The notes under the pieces are model-generated. The model was given only the letters and a program-made list of their open reading frames with translations. It ran no database searches and was not told the origin of the DNA. A stretch of DNA of 64,000 nucleotides, taken from NCBI GenBank assembly GCA_036345935.2, contig JADWOT020000030.1:248001-312000 (forward strand), read 5' to 3'. This stretch comes from Taenia hydatigena. Taxonomy: Eukaryota > Platyhelminthes > Cestoda > Cyclophyllidea > Taeniidae. Both the position numbers and the translations under genes were made by a program. Each line of letters opens with the position of its first letter. The first letter of the stretch is position 1. Shown here piece after piece: positions 47,515-60,299 of the stretch.

Positions 47515-48837
47515 GGTAAGGTTCGTAGACTATGGAAATTTGATTGGCTTATCGGCTCGCTGCCCACTTCGCCGCTTTTATGTGCTAGTATTCCGACCAT
47601 CTATTTGGCATGGAAGACCAGTTCTCCCATAAAAAAGGCTGGCAAACTGTCTTTTGGAAGAAATGAAAACGACTGCTTTGTCTCCCTTAGGCTAAGCATT
47701 TTAAGGTCTATGAAAAACCGCAGCAGAAATAGATTTTCTAAGGCTGTAGCGGTCCCAAAAACCTTGCCTTTAATTGTCCATGTGATCGGGTGGTTTACTT
47801 CTTTTAGCATATGAGATAGAATTTGTCAAAGTGATTGTCAAATGAGTCCAAATTAGCCGGGACCCAGCTGTATTGCAAAAAGGTTAGTTTGTTCTTAAGC
47901 CACGCCGGTTGAGGAACTCAATTCAACACTTGGATGCCTTCATTAACTTTTTGCCTTTCGCTTTCTCATAACGAGTAAATTAAACAATTAGACGCTCCTT
48001 ATTTGAAATAATCGAATGGGTGCGGTGTTAATGGCTACACTAGCAAAGAGCACACGGTCTCTTAACAAATAGAAACTCCGTTTGACTTACGTCTTTCTTG
48101 ATTATACCTAGCACCAACATATGGGCTGATCCTGCCACCCAGAACACACCACAAGTTCAATCTCCCATGGAACAAGTTGCATTCTAGTCGATAGAAGTCA
48201 TCTCAGCTTGAAGTAGTCTGACTCGCAATGCACACCTTGTACTTGATTAGTCGTTGCTCATCACAACTAGATGAGATGAAATTCACATTGCTAGTGCAAT
48301 GAAGGTCTACTGATGATGGCACGTGCGGATGCCAACCATAAGGTTAGCTCTGAGAATGATGATGGCAAAGAATTTGAGGAAGTAGCAGGCGAGATATACC
48401 GCTCCTACGAAGTGATAGAAGTTGAATAAAGTTGAATAGGAGCATTACAGTGTGCTGTGATAAGATTTATTCTTCTTTGCGGTAGCTGACTATTTGCTGA
48501 AAGTCGTGAAGGCTATATGATTTTTGTCAGTAGCATCATGATTAGGTGATAAAAAGAGACTCTCTGCTCTGTCATTCCTGCGCCACACTGTGCCATTTTG
48601 CATAAGGTTACGGTGTGCTGAGATAGTCTGTGCCACTCTGCGCAGCTATGTTCGACCACATTTTGATTTTGCGCTGCAGCACTCAATATTTCGGGCAATA
48701 AAGTCATCATTGTAGACCTCTCAAAGCAAAGCGAAATCAAGGGTAAGACAGGATAATTAGATAATTCCGACTAGCAGATCTTCAGATTTGTATCGTATCA
48801 AGTGGGTATTAACTGCCGTGTCTTTTTTAAACTACAG

Positions 48838-49013
48838 GCAAAAAGAAGTCTGTTGAAACAACACGTCTGACCCTGACTCAGCCAGGTAGAATCAGCAAGC
48901 ATCAATCTCGACAGGTGTTTCTTTTACCATACGGCTTTGGAGTTCTATCCATTCATCTGCATGCCACTCATTCACCACCAGAGATTAAGTACATTGACTT
49001 ACCTCCTCTCTGA
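48838..49013 (+). CDS. Candidate terminal exon, unknown protein
   Basis: The acceptor TTTTTTAAACTACAG has a good pyrimidine tract. After it 57 codons are open to TGA 49011-49013, from KKKSVETTRLTLTQPGRISK to THSPPEIKYIDLPPL. A possible donor CGACAG|GTGTTT lies inside. The composition is protein-like but no family is recognised, and no AATAAA was seen just downstream. Confidence 0.3.
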
Positions 49014-51555
49014 CGCCTTATTTTAAGAGCACTGTGAACCAAAATACTAGACCTACTCATTATAGCATAGAGCATACATCTACCTACTTACTAAAGTGTC
49101 TCTAGGTGTGCTCTTGCTGCTCGCCGGCCACTAGTCATCCTTCTTCCACCGCATCTTTTACAATGCAAGTGATCGAGGATCGTTTTAGCACAGAAGAGCA
49201 ATTGATTAAGATGTGCGACCTTGTCTTTATTCTTTTCTTAAATGTAAGAGCCATTTAGCAGAAAGAGTGCCGTAGGGCAAGGCAAGAGTTTGAAATATCT
49301 CTAAGTTTGTGTATATTATTCGGATTATTCCATGATTGTAAGAGGGAATCTAATGCCTATTGCACACTTAATGTTGACCTGCGTTAAGTGGTTTCGCATA
49401 AGGAAAGCAATTATACAAAGACACTACTAGAATTTGTCCACTGCCGCACCCTAGATGCCAACTCATCCACGCACCCAATTGCCAGTCATCGGCGATGCAG
49501 TTTTACATAATGCTTTTTACAAGAATGCCAAAAGAAAAGGCTTAATTTAAGGAAAATCCATATCGAATCATGCAGAGATGCTATAGGGTGTGAAATACGC
49601 GGAAGGTGATTGGTTCCTAACTGCGGATACATCAAGGACCTCTGTGATGACCAATCCTGCAGTTCACTCTGAGTCTTGGGTATGATTTCGGTTCTGAAAG
49701 TATGACGAAGGAGGACCATTAAAAGATTGCATTAAAGGGGAAAGGAAAGGAGAAAAAAGATCGTACTCATCCACCACGGCCAAGCCTAGGGAAGGAAAGA
49801 TACTACAAGACAAATTGAGGCTCAATTTTGGCTACTGTAGCATTTTATGTATTAGTCATAGAACGCTGAAACGTAATCTAAAGAGGCATATAACTGCTGA
49901 GGTGCCTATCTAATTGCTACACCAGCCGTGCTTCAGTAGTTGCTGACGCCGAAAAACCGCATTTGCACGTTGCATTGAACTTAGGGATCCATTCGTTACA
50001 CCTTATGCTTCTAGACCCATGTCAATTAATGCTCCGCTTGCACCGCTTTCACATGCACCCAAATAGAAGGCTGTGGAATAGCTGTTACAGCACAAATGCG
50101 TGAAATGAGGTTGTATGAGCTAAAGCCATTGCAGATTTGATTGTGCCCAAGTGCGTAGCCTAGCAGAGGTGGCCAGTAAAATCAGTGTCGGCAAAGTTTA
50201 ACGAAGATGGCAGTTAAGCCAGAGGCGACACAAACGCTAACCAAATGTGCGAATCTGTACTTTGATGTAGTCGACATCGTGATTTTCTATACCAAGTATG
50301 AGCAGAGCAATCAGGAGAAGAATTTTTGAATGATAGGTATACAAGGCAGCGGAATGTATGACAACGTGCATTGAGTGCGCAAAAACGCTGGCTAGAGAGA
50401 GTGGTTTGCCGAGAAACACTTACGATTGATAAGTGCCTAAGGAAATTAAAATGATGCCTAGAGGACACCACGTCAAAGATTGAGTACGGTGCAGTAGTTC
50501 ATGAAGACGACGAATATGTAGGCACTGGAATAGGGCCTTTAGGGTGTATTGGGACCAAACGGCAGGGCTGCGATGCTGCTGCCATGTGTGTAAACAAACA
50601 CACGACTTCTCTGATGGCCACTTGTGAGTCATTTCTCAAGCCAAGGACCATAACGTAACGCTGAAGAGGTAATCTGAGGCCATTTTGACATTCCTTGGTT
50701 AGCAACAAGTCCCCCCTAATTCCCACACCCCATAGCATGATTGTATAATTTGATAGCTTTTCCAATATATAAGCCGTTCTTTTAACAGTCATGCGGGTAT
50801 CATAATGGAGATGGCGGCCTCAACAGCAATTGTTGCCAAAGTGCACGAGTGAATAGGGAGGGAGAAGGGTGGCGCTCAAATGCTTAGCCTTCTTGCAATG
50901 CTACAAAATTAAAAATGTGACAACATTTTAGTGCAAGAACTGCCGCAAGTAATTGCAAAGTCGGACAAGCTGCTATGTTATAATCCTGATAAATTTTGAA
51001 CCCAAATGGGCAGAATATTCCGCCGCTCTATATGCTTGTAGCATTTTAACCTTCTCTGCCAAAATAGGCTCCTTTACTATCAGCTAGGTCCAATTCGTAT
51101 CATATAACGCGAGAAATGGCACAATTGTCAGCAACAGACTGAACGACTAAGCAAGAATTAAAATTTGAGATATAAATCAAAAAGACAGTACTCAGCTGCG
51201 TTTTGTATCAAAATCACCAAAATCATATTACGGTTCTCGCTGAGCTATGCTTTGCTAATGATCTGTGCCTTATGCATGCATTGATATAAGCCATTGGTCA
51301 AAATTAACATCAACTATATATTTACTATTTTGATGAACGTGATAAGAAGCTCATTTGTAATCAAACCCCCTTCTCTTGTTACCTTAAAGACTTCTGAGCA
51401 AAACCCTGTAGCTGCTGAATAACTTAAATTATTGTCTACGTTGTTTACGGGTGAAGGTTTTATACCAAGTCGTATGAAGCAACTTACTGCGTACTAAAAA
51501 AATAATTTGTGGAATAAATGCTGACTGCTAATTTATGCATGAGAGGCTAGATAAG
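49014..51555. other. Intergenic sequence, nothing recognised
   Basis: Overlapping minus-strand frames near 50.2-50.8 kb lack splice signals and recognisable motifs. No RNA gene or shared repeat was seen. Confidence 0.4.
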
Positions 51556-51559
51556 AATT

Positions 51560-51900
51560 CATAGAACCCAATTCGTTCATACCTGAGTTATATGCGAGGT
51601 AACACCAAAGGCGGAATTCCGCTTCCAATTCGGTCGCTAAAGAGGCCATGCTTAGCAAATTATGGTCCGATCAAACGCGCTGCATTCTTGCAAAATTCAT
51701 GTTCTACAAGGTCATTCTCATCAAGTATTTCCTATTAATTTAGATAAGACCACGAAAAATGTTGCCTATTTTTGCAAAAAAGCACGGCAATTTAGTGAGG
51801 AAACGAATCTAGTTTACCAACAAGATGGGAAGCAGTTACCACCAGTGACCTTAAAAATGGTGAGCGAATTACATGAATAAAATACCTGTTAATTTTGCAA
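51560..51900 (+). repeat. Dispersed repeat R7, copy 1
   Basis: Aligns in the same orientation with 59900-60190. Near the end LPPVTLKMVSE in this copy lines up with LPPMTLKMKSE in the other, in frame, which indicates an origin from coding sequence. Upstream, GGCGGAATTCCGCTTCCA lines up with GGCAGAATTCTGATTCCA. The family is not recognised. Confidence 0.65.
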
Positions 51901-52716
51901 AATATGCAGCCGACAGTTAACTTGTGCCTTGAAAAACATAAAGCTCAAATGTTTATTTTTGCTTTGGAACTATACGTGATGTATTTCATTTAGCATAGGG
52001 GATTAAATAACTAAGCTGTATAGGCCTTACTAGAACATAATCTATCAATACTCATAAGTATGTGCCCACAGTTAGCAAAGAATGCTTTGTTTTTATTTGT
52101 TATATTCATGTCTCGAAATAAGATGCTGCAACAACGTCTCTTATGCATCATTATCAAATAGCACCCCTTTTTCGAATCTAGAACTGGGTCTTCCCAGCTC
52201 AACTACGGGCATAGCCCACATCATTGATCGTCTCATAGTGGTATATCACATACTAGACACTCCTTGGTACAAAGCTGTGCCCATTGCATGGCGTGATATG
52301 TGAAAGCGAGCTTCGTATCACCCAAATTAAACATATGTAAACATAGCTACGGCGCTTATCAATGAGACAAAATCTTATGCTTTCTGCTAACCCGTAAGCA
52401 TTGAACACACGTGTTCCTTAAGAAAAGGTATGTGTCCATTTAATTTATGCAAAACAGATATATTCACAAGTCGAATGAACCCCAAGGGATTGTTTGTTAT
52501 TACATCTTTCTTTCCGTGTGAGCGGCGGTGTAATTGCAGCCACATTGGCAGACGGAATTTTGACTATTTTAGCTTCCTCTACTGCGATTACCCAAAGGCA
52601 AGGTTTATCAAATTATTGAGGAAGTGTGCACAGTGTATATGGCAAATTTACCAGACATTAATCACCAGTCTAAATGGAGACGTCAACCCATGTAATGTTG
52701 TGCTTCAAATTCTTAC

Positions 52717-53048
52717 AGCTTGTCACCCACCGGCTGATTGACAGATAGGTTTACAGCTTTAGTCCCTTCTAAAAGGGTACTTGAAGACAACCTGTGGAAT
52801 CCGTTTTCAAAGTTCACTGCCTGAACGAGCGAGCCTAAGTGCGAATGAGAATTCGGTGTAGAGAGTGAAGTTGATGTGCTACTAATGAAGGAGTTGGATG
52901 AGCCATTACTAATGCCCGTCTCAACATCAAGGGATGAAATGGATATTCGCCCCATTCGGTCACACATAATTTTCTGATGGTATGCTGTATTAGCTCGAGG
53001 CAGAAGTGCAAATATTGCAGAGGTGTCAGTAATGCTCATTAGTCCCCT
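52717..53048 (-). CDS. Candidate Ser/Thr-rich exon, unknown protein
   Basis: On the minus strand a good acceptor (GTCTAACATAG) opens 110 codons: RGLMSITDTSAIFALLPRAN, then MGRISISSLDVETG, then a Ser/Thr-rich stretch NSFISSTSTSLSTPNSHS, and an end at VNLSVNQPVGDK. It is followed by the strong donor AAGCT|GTAAGA. The exon is 332 bases and ends in phase 2. Acceptor, donor, length and composition agree, which makes it the best minus-strand exon candidate. The Ser-rich part is probably disordered; no family is recognised. Another open segment lies just upstream at 53096-53397. Confidence 0.45.
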
Positions 53049-53095
53049 CTATGTTAGACATTTGCTTTCAATAACCGCAACCTAGATCGCCAGGC

Positions 53096-53397
53096 TTAAT
53101 TGTCATTCCCTTTTTGCCGCTCCCGCTTAATTTTCCCCAATCCATTTTTACGTAAAGTAATTGTGGTAAGGTTTGCATTAGGAGGGGGATAGACTTCTGT
53201 ATAGTCCTTCCTTAGACCTATAGTCAAGTAGCGCAGGGCCGTGGCACCCAATAACTGAAAATTGGCAATACGTGGACGGCCTCGTTGCAGGTGGGCTGTT
53301 TCCTCCCAAAGATAATTACTCAATCCACAAGCTTCATGTAGCCGGAGGCTAAATCCAAGCATGGCAATTCGGTGAGATATCAAATAGCTATTACTAT
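53096..53397 (-). CDS. Candidate exon, unknown basic-ended protein
   Basis: On the minus strand a frame opens after GCGGATAG with NSYLISHRIAMLGFSLRLHE. It continues ACGLSNYLWEETAHLQRG, RPRIANFQLLGATALRYL and TIGLRKDYTEVYPPP, and ends GLGKIKRERQKGNDN at TAA 53096-53098. The residue make-up is strongly protein-like. I see no good phase-0 donor that would join it to the exon at 53048, so the two may belong to different transcripts, or this exon may end its own. The family is not recognised. Confidence 0.35.
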
Positions 53398-53399
53398 CC

Positions 53400-54290
53400 G
53401 CTATTTGCGCGATTTTTTTGCATTAGAGCTTGTATGGTTATGCAGCCGTTCTCCCCTCCCGCCAACAGAGGCCCAATATTTCTTTTCATGACTAAATGAC
53501 TTCTTAGCCCGCCATGCGGGAGTAGTGGAACCGAGCACTTAATGCGAGTGGATTTTGCCGCCAAGGCTTCCTACTGGTTTCAGGTAGTGGAATAGATTCC
53601 CACTCGTGCTTGTCCACTTCAGTTATTATTCTGTATGCACCACCTTTATGCAGGATTCGAATTGTTAATCCATTGCGTATTAGGACTGATTCAGTGTAAC
53701 GCTTTACGCAGACAAAATCTAAACTTCGAACATCCCTACTTTCGACCTAAATGGCTAGCATTCTAAGCAATGCTGTTTTAAAAATCGACGACAATCATTC
53801 TATTTCATGCCCACTATTCAAAACTGAACAAGGCGCCTGCTTCCATAACCGACTCCAGGCCCCTTAAAGTTGATACCACCTTGATGCGTATGACTCTGTA
53901 GCACAATGATTATTTGAAGTCGAAACGTTTTGTTTCAATGCAACAAGTAATGACAAATTAGAGCGATAGGTGAATTCAAAGGGGGCTCAGTAACATCTAA
54001 CCTTGGTCATTATGATCAACACAATCGATCCACGAAAGTCATCCACTTCAGTGTCATTTTGATCCAGTTGCTACAAAATGGCAACTGATACAAAAGACTA
54101 GATCTCAAGGGAGAGAAGAGACATGTCTCAGTGAAGTATAGAAGTAACTAAACAAAAATGTAATGTAATTAGAAGTACAAATGCGATCATGCACCACTAC
54201 TACTTAGCCAGTTCCTCTACCAAGCCTCCATTTGAACTGACAAAGGTGCCCTCTGCCTAAAAACTGCTTTAAGAAAGTAGAAAAGTACAG
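53400..54290. other. Intergenic or intronic sequence, nothing recognised
   Basis: No open segment with splice support, repeat or RNA gene was seen between the two exon candidates. Confidence 0.4.
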
Positions 54291-54433
54291 CACCACGCCA
54301 AACTTTGTCGACTTCCAATGGTGTCGGCACAGATTCATTAGCCAGCATCGACCACCAAAATGCACTTCAGCAGCAGTACTGCGTCAGCAGGGCAGCACAA
54401 CCCTCAGCAGACTGGGAGGGAAGAAAGGGGCTA
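54291..54433 (+). CDS. Weak candidate exon with Gln-rich start
   Basis: It follows GAAAAGTACAG and encodes PRQTLSTSNGVGTDSLASID, HQNALQQQYCVSRAAQPSA and DWEGRKGL, up to a weak donor GTACAC. Composition is protein-like, but the acceptor is poor in pyrimidines and a second frame is also open. Family unknown. Confidence 0.2.
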
Positions 54434-55422
54434 GTACACAATTTTAGGTGCCTATTCGTCGTCGCCGGCTTTCGCATTGCTACCCACAGTTCCCATCCGT
54501 CCACTCATCTATTCAATCACTTCTTAGCACAGAAGTAAACAAATCGAACCCAGAAAGATCTCGTGCCCAAAGAAGCGGAATGATGTAAAACAATAGTCCC
54601 AATCATTGGGCAATTATGAAATAATCTAACAATTTTAATTTGAGGATCGAGACCTAATCAACCAGTAGCCACGTTTAAAGCAAAATTTTGACTGCTTTGG
54701 CCTGCATCTGCTCATTTGGTGGCTATTAAATTTTCTGAAGACGCATTTAGCTCGTCAATGGAGAAGCAAACACTTAGTAGCCTATCCGGGGGTGCAGCTG
54801 CTGTAATCATCACCATCACCACAACCACGATAGATTTTGCCAAAATGGATAGCAGCACGATTCGGACATTGTAGTAATTGCCACATAGAAAACAGAAAAG
54901 ATCTTAGAAAAAGACAATTATTTGTTCCTTGTTTAAAAGGAGTCCATTAGGGTGATTGAGACAAAAAACATCGAAACAACTAGAAAATTAATGCCCGCTC
55001 CTTAATGAACAAGTTAAGAAGCAATATCGAAGAGCGCCTTATCATTTATTGTCCATTAGTCTTATCAAGTTTAAGTTTCAGACCATCTGTTAAATCGTTA
55101 CAATGTAGTCGACTTTCAAATCACGACAACGATTCGATACCATTAATGCCAAATATGGCACATTAGAATGAAGCTATTGCAGCGAATGAAGGGCAAAACG
55201 TGTTCTAGTAAGGTCACTTTTGCGCCATTTTAAGGAAATAACCTGCTTAAATTGTTTGAAAAACCTTTGCGCTGGAGTGCCGCAGACGTTTGGGCAGCAG
55301 TAACAGCACAATGAAATGAGACAGGGTTGACTCCACTCCCCATGGCCAGTGATCAGGTATTAGATGAGTTCGCAATGTACTTTAGTGTGAACCGGCACTA
55401 CAAACACCAATCCACCATCACA
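54434..55422. other. Intergenic or intronic sequence, nothing recognised
   Basis: A CATCACCATCACCAC-type short run lies near 54806. Otherwise no gene, RNA or shared repeat was seen. Confidence 0.4.
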
Positions 55423-55822
55423 TCACGAACGCGATAACATCGTAGGAAACAGCGATGTAGCGTCTATACTGGCAAATCCATTTTCTGCGGCGTCTGCTAG
55501 TCCCATGTTAGCTGTCTGCAAAACAGTACAGCTCTTGTCAAATAACAGTCTCAAGCATACACTTTTGACCAGATAATCTGTCTCAGTCAGGAGTCTGCTA
55601 CCACCAGCTTCGTTGCCTGTGTAAAAATGGAATAAATTAAATAAAGTAGGCAGGAAAAATTTTAATTCGTCCAAATTTGTGTCTAAAAGAACGGGCTTAC
55701 TGGTTTGCGCCTCCTCTAACGCGTCACAAAATCCATCCGCTCCTCTACCGGAGACCGCATCTCGTGTCATTAACGTCTGTTGATTTGCACCAGACTCGCA
55801 AAAGGCGGCAAAGAAAGAAGTC
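55423..55822 (-). CDS. Candidate 400-base exon, unknown protein
   Basis: On the minus strand the acceptor GGAATTTGTTAG opens 132 codons: TSFFAAFCESGANQQTLMTR, DAVSGRGADGFCDALEEAQ, LDTNLDELKFFLPTLFNLFH, FYTGNEAGGSRLLTETDYLV, SVCLRLLFDKSCTVLQTAN, and an end LFPTMLSRS at TGA 55423-55425. The mix of amphipathic leucine-rich helices is clearly protein-like, and this is one of the longest splice-bounded frames in the window. It resembles a helical-repeat protein, but I recognise no family. It may be the exon upstream of the minus-strand candidates at 52.7-53.4 kb. Internal donors at GCCA|GTATAG or GCTG|GTGGTA would shorten it. Confidence 0.4.
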
Positions 55823-57395
55823 CTAACAAATTCCTAAAAGGAACTGAAAATACCACAATCATTCACCTATACCCTCCCTTCAACTAAGTCAACTTTACTT
55901 TTACCTATGCACTGCACACGATTTAGCACTGCCATGGGACGCCGTTCCACTGGCCTAGGGTCAGCCACAAACACCAACTCATAAGAAAACTAATCCTATG
56001 CCACTAGAAGCCACTAGAATCTTATTTTATGCGCTAGCCGTGCGAAAGTCAAAAAATGACAGGGAGGCTAAATGTCCAATGTACAACCGCATGAATCGCA
56101 CCCAAAATCAGTGCACGTAGAACCGAAAGTTGAGGCAGGGCAAAAACTAACCATTCGAAACGTCCAAATTGATGGCAAAGGCAAGACTTGTACTTAAGGT
56201 CGGGCATGCCTTCCTTCGCCATCATCCAGTTCACATTAAGATGAATATGGCCTTTCAGTTATCAGCCTCGTAAGCTGTACTAACACTGCCAACTAAGGTC
56301 ATCCTGCCTATGTATGATCAGCACATGGACTAACGACACCGCGTGTGGTTAACTTGAACTAATTAAATGAATGCAAAGGGATAGAAGGATGGAAAGCGCT
56401 AATGTTGGAGGCTTCCAAAGAATATTTAATTAAGAGATAATGGTTGACACATGCCTAGGTAAGAAATTCAGCATCACAACCAACAACCCCCTTGAGGAGT
56501 ACATAAAACTCAACTCCTTCTTACGACCCACTACAAGATCCCAGCAATCAGCAATAAGGCGTGCACATGGAGTTCAGTTAAGTGCTAAAAATTTGGAATG
56601 CATGCACAAATTTCTGGGAGGCAAAAGTTGCAGGCAGTGTCAAAAATTTCCCAAGGAGAAATCAGCTAGAGTTAAACTGATGTGATATATCCTTTCCAAA
56701 TTTTGCTACCTCGTCCAGGCAGAGCGATCGTAAAAAGTATAATAACAGACTAACACTAAAAACAGCTATGACAGCAGAGGAGATGAAGCAGTTATATCTG
56801 GAAGGAAACAATAAAAATTCACTCACACAGGGCCGTCAGCTTTTCAGCTGATGCAGCTACCAGTCTAACTGAAGGCAAATTAAACGGCTGCAAGTTGGGA
56901 TTGTCGCCATGTCTACAAAAAGAGGGCACGGCGTGGCTGGGCTTTCACCATAACCGTTACCAAAAGAATGAAGTGGCGATATGTGCGACCGCGGCTTAAA
57001 GCAGGATAGAGAGACGCAGCGTCAATACGTGACAAGTCTTCTTTAAATTGGATTCTCATGCTCTCCTTACTAGGAGTCACTATCTGCAGGCAAAACGGTA
57101 AACAATTAACATGGCCAACCAAATAAACGTTGTGTAGGGACGCCTACTGCACATCAAATAAAATAGGTTTGCTCGGTACCAACATCAACGCTACTACCAA
57201 TCATGACCATAGCAAATGCAATGCAGATAATTAAGTTCAAACAGCGTTCTCAACAATAGCCATCAAGCAGTTGCAAACGAGTTCTTCAAAGACCGAAAAT
57301 TCCTTTAAATGGCAAAAAATGCAATCCATTATCCGTGCCCTTCTCAATGCTACGCACGCAATGTTTAAGTTTGTGCTTTTACTTTTACTTTTACT
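55823..57395. other. Intergenic sequence, nothing recognised
   Basis: An 81-codon plus-strand frame at 56440-56685, containing KKFSITTNNPLEEYIKLNSF, has protein-like composition but no splice signals. A short (TTTTAC)n run near 57377-57396 marks the left edge of the tandem array. Confidence 0.35.
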
Positions 57396-57399
57396 TCAT

Positions 57400-59500
57400 T
57401 TGAAGCATTTGAGGAGGTCCATGGTCATCAAGCATTCTCAGAAGAAAACAAGCTCCTAAGATTCAAATCGAATCAGTTCTGGACCACTGCGGATAAGAAA
57501 CAGCTCATTTACACGCGCGTACCCTCTCAGCTTTCTTTTCCAACAGACTCCGCAAATATCAGCCACAAACAAACCTTGATATTTTATAATGAAAATTGCA
57601 CCAGGCGCTTACGAAATGTAGCAAGCCACTGACATACTTAGTCTAAGCAAACTTGGATCGAAACGTACAAGAACAAGCGTATCTGAGGTCCTAAGATTTC
57701 TGAACCCGTTTTGCAAAAAAGGCCTCCTAAACATAGCCACAACTAAACTAAGACTTAATTACGAATGCTGCCACAAGCGCTCCCAAAAGAAACAAGTAAA
57801 TGACAATTAAGAGTGGGCAATCCCATATCGAAACAGGCTAAAATATCATCTCCACAGACCTTAGATTTCTAAGCTCTAGTTGTGAATAAAGGCTCTTAAA
57901 ACATCAGGCACGGCAAAACTAAAAGATTTAATTGCTACTAAAACTATAAGTGCAGGCAAAAAAGAATCAAGCAAACGCACCAAAGACTAAGTAAATATAG
58001 ATTGAAGCAGAAAGACCAACAAAAACATGTTAAATATAGGAAAAGTTTCCAAGGTCCAATTGTCATTAAACATTTATGAAAAAAATATAACAGAGTGAAC
58101 CAATCTAGATGGGCTATTTTCAATTCCTCTAAAAGCATAAGCTCAAAACGCAACATTAAATTGGCTTTAACTAATTCGGGAACATCAAAATAAAGCTACA
58201 AAGGTCAAAGATTGCGGATTCATTACTCCAATCAAGACGGAATCGAAAAACAGTTAACGAGAGCACAGCGATATATCCTAGCCAACTTAAGTTAATTTTC
58301 CTCCAGGAAATTCAAATAACCTGGACCGATACTAAAGTGGCATTAATTAAATCAGAAAAAAAAAATATTATAACTAACATAACGCCGCACATTCTCTATC
58401 CTAATTAGGGCTTAATAAAAGGTGATCAAATAGGCCGCCGCTACATGAAACGACCAATTTCGGTTACTTGACTAGCGTAAACTCAACACGCATCGCATGG
58501 GACGAGAACATCAGGAAACAGTAACAGCTGACTAGAGGTCGCGGACTGCCTTTTATGATCGGCGCTAAAATCAAACGCAACGACTTTTATACTAGAGATA
58601 AAACTCGGCTATTTCTGACTCTAATCCTAAGATAAAATTTAAATTCGTCGAATGAAACCCAAGCGACATTACACAACTCGAGAACATCTGAAAACATTAA
58701 CAGTAGAAGAGAGTACTCAGATGTCTTTTTCAAAAAAGGCTGAATAAAAAGGAATGAAATCAGGTGCAGAGATATGACCCAAATATTTTTGGTACCTTTT
58801 TCCAAATAAATTTGATGTGGGTCGAGTTATATCATGTCGTCATCGCTTAACTCGGGAACATGACATATAATTTTACAAGACAACAGGCCGTGGAATTCAT
58901 ATTTTGGTCAAGGCTAAGTCAGAAATAATGCCCTGGAGAGCAATGACTTCAGCCGACTATCTTTGGTTCCTTTCCCAAACTAATCTTAGCACGCTTAGGC
59001 CAAAATTTAGGGGTCACTTGTTAACTCGAGAGCTTCAGAATATATTTATACTAGATGAGAGGCCGCAGAATTTCTTTTCTAATCAAGGGCAAAATCAAAA
59101 TTGATGGATTGCGGCGCAGTAGTACAATACAAGTGATTCAGCTTCATTCATAACTAACCTCGACATGAGCCGAGCAGAACTAAGTCGTCACTGTATAACT
59201 TGAGAGTGCCACGAAACACTTACAAAAGACAAAAGCCGTAGAGTGCCTTTTGTGGATAAGGCTGAATCAAAGCGAATTACATAAAGCTTAGCGATTCAGC
59301 ACGATTATTTTCCATTTCCTTGGAAATATAAAACAAATACACTCGTACCTAAACCAGTTCGCTGCTGATTAACATCAAAACGGTTGCAAAAGACTGGAAG
59401 CCTCGAAATTTCAGATCTGAACAAAACTGACATAAAATGGATGAAGTAGGAACCATATTTAACCACACTACAGATCATTTCTAGACCAAAGCATAAGAAA
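57400..59500. repeat. Degenerate tandem array, monomer near 174 bases
   Basis: A landmark of the form CTCGAGAACATCAGAAAA recurs at about 57555, 57729, 57900, 58069, 58181, 58351, 58507, 58683, 58857, 59031, 59205 and 59371. Spacing is 156-176 bases apart from one short unit of 112; three successive steps are exactly 174. Each unit continues with a GGCCG-like box, CTTTT, ATCAAGGCTAAAATCAAA and later CTTTTCCAAA. Divergence between units is high, so this is an old satellite-like array of about 12 units. The array is A-rich on the plus strand. 174 is divisible by three, but stops in all frames argue against coding. Confidence 0.85.
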
Positions 59501-59899
59501 TATGGGACGCAGCGCAGCTAATGCTTTATCCTCACTTTTTTCCTTAATAATTTAGTATGGACACTCACGAACAAATTTGTGATGCTTCCAGCTGTGCACC
59601 AATATACACCCCCATTTCTTTCCATTGCGGCAGAACGAGAACTGCTGCTGATGTATGGTTTTCGTTTCATTTCACTTAGTCTTGAAGATGCCTAACTTCA
59701 ATTCGCTATCGCTTAAATACTTTGAGTTCACTGATGCTCTCTGCGTACTCTATAGTCTTATTTATTAGCCTGTATTAACAACCCTAATAAAGCAGTTATT
59801 GCTGTGTAATAATAATAAAAGACAATAAATTGTAAAGCACAACTGTCTAACAAATGATACTGTTACTTATTTTGCATGAAAAGCGCGAAGAAAACCCAT

Positions 59900-60190
59900 A
59901 AAATGCTGCATACTCTTACCTGGGATGTGTGCGAAGTAATGGCATAGGCAGAATTCTGATTCCATGTGGTCACGCGAGTAGCCCATGTTCAACGATATAG
60001 ACGCTAGTAGAGTAAGATGCATCCCTGTGTGAGTTGAAGGACTAAATACCATTGCTGTCAAATAATCTCTGGTAGTTTAGATATGTTGTTGCTTTAGAGG
60101 TTCCAATGCAGCGACAGGAGGAATGGTACTACTACCGCCAATGACCTTGAAGATGAAGAGCGAATAAGTTAATTTAAAGGCTTGTTTTCC
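59900..60190 (+). repeat. Dispersed repeat R7, copy 2
   Basis: Same orientation as the copy at 51560-51900. LPPMTLKMKSE ends in a TAA where the other copy continues. It sits directly before R5 copy 2. Confidence 0.65.
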
Positions 60191-60299
60191 TAACATGAAA
60201 GTACTAACAGCGATCAAATATTAATCAGTATACTCATGTAGCCGTATTTCTTCTAAATTTTTATATACGTTTAAGCATACCGTCGTGAATGTAAATTGG

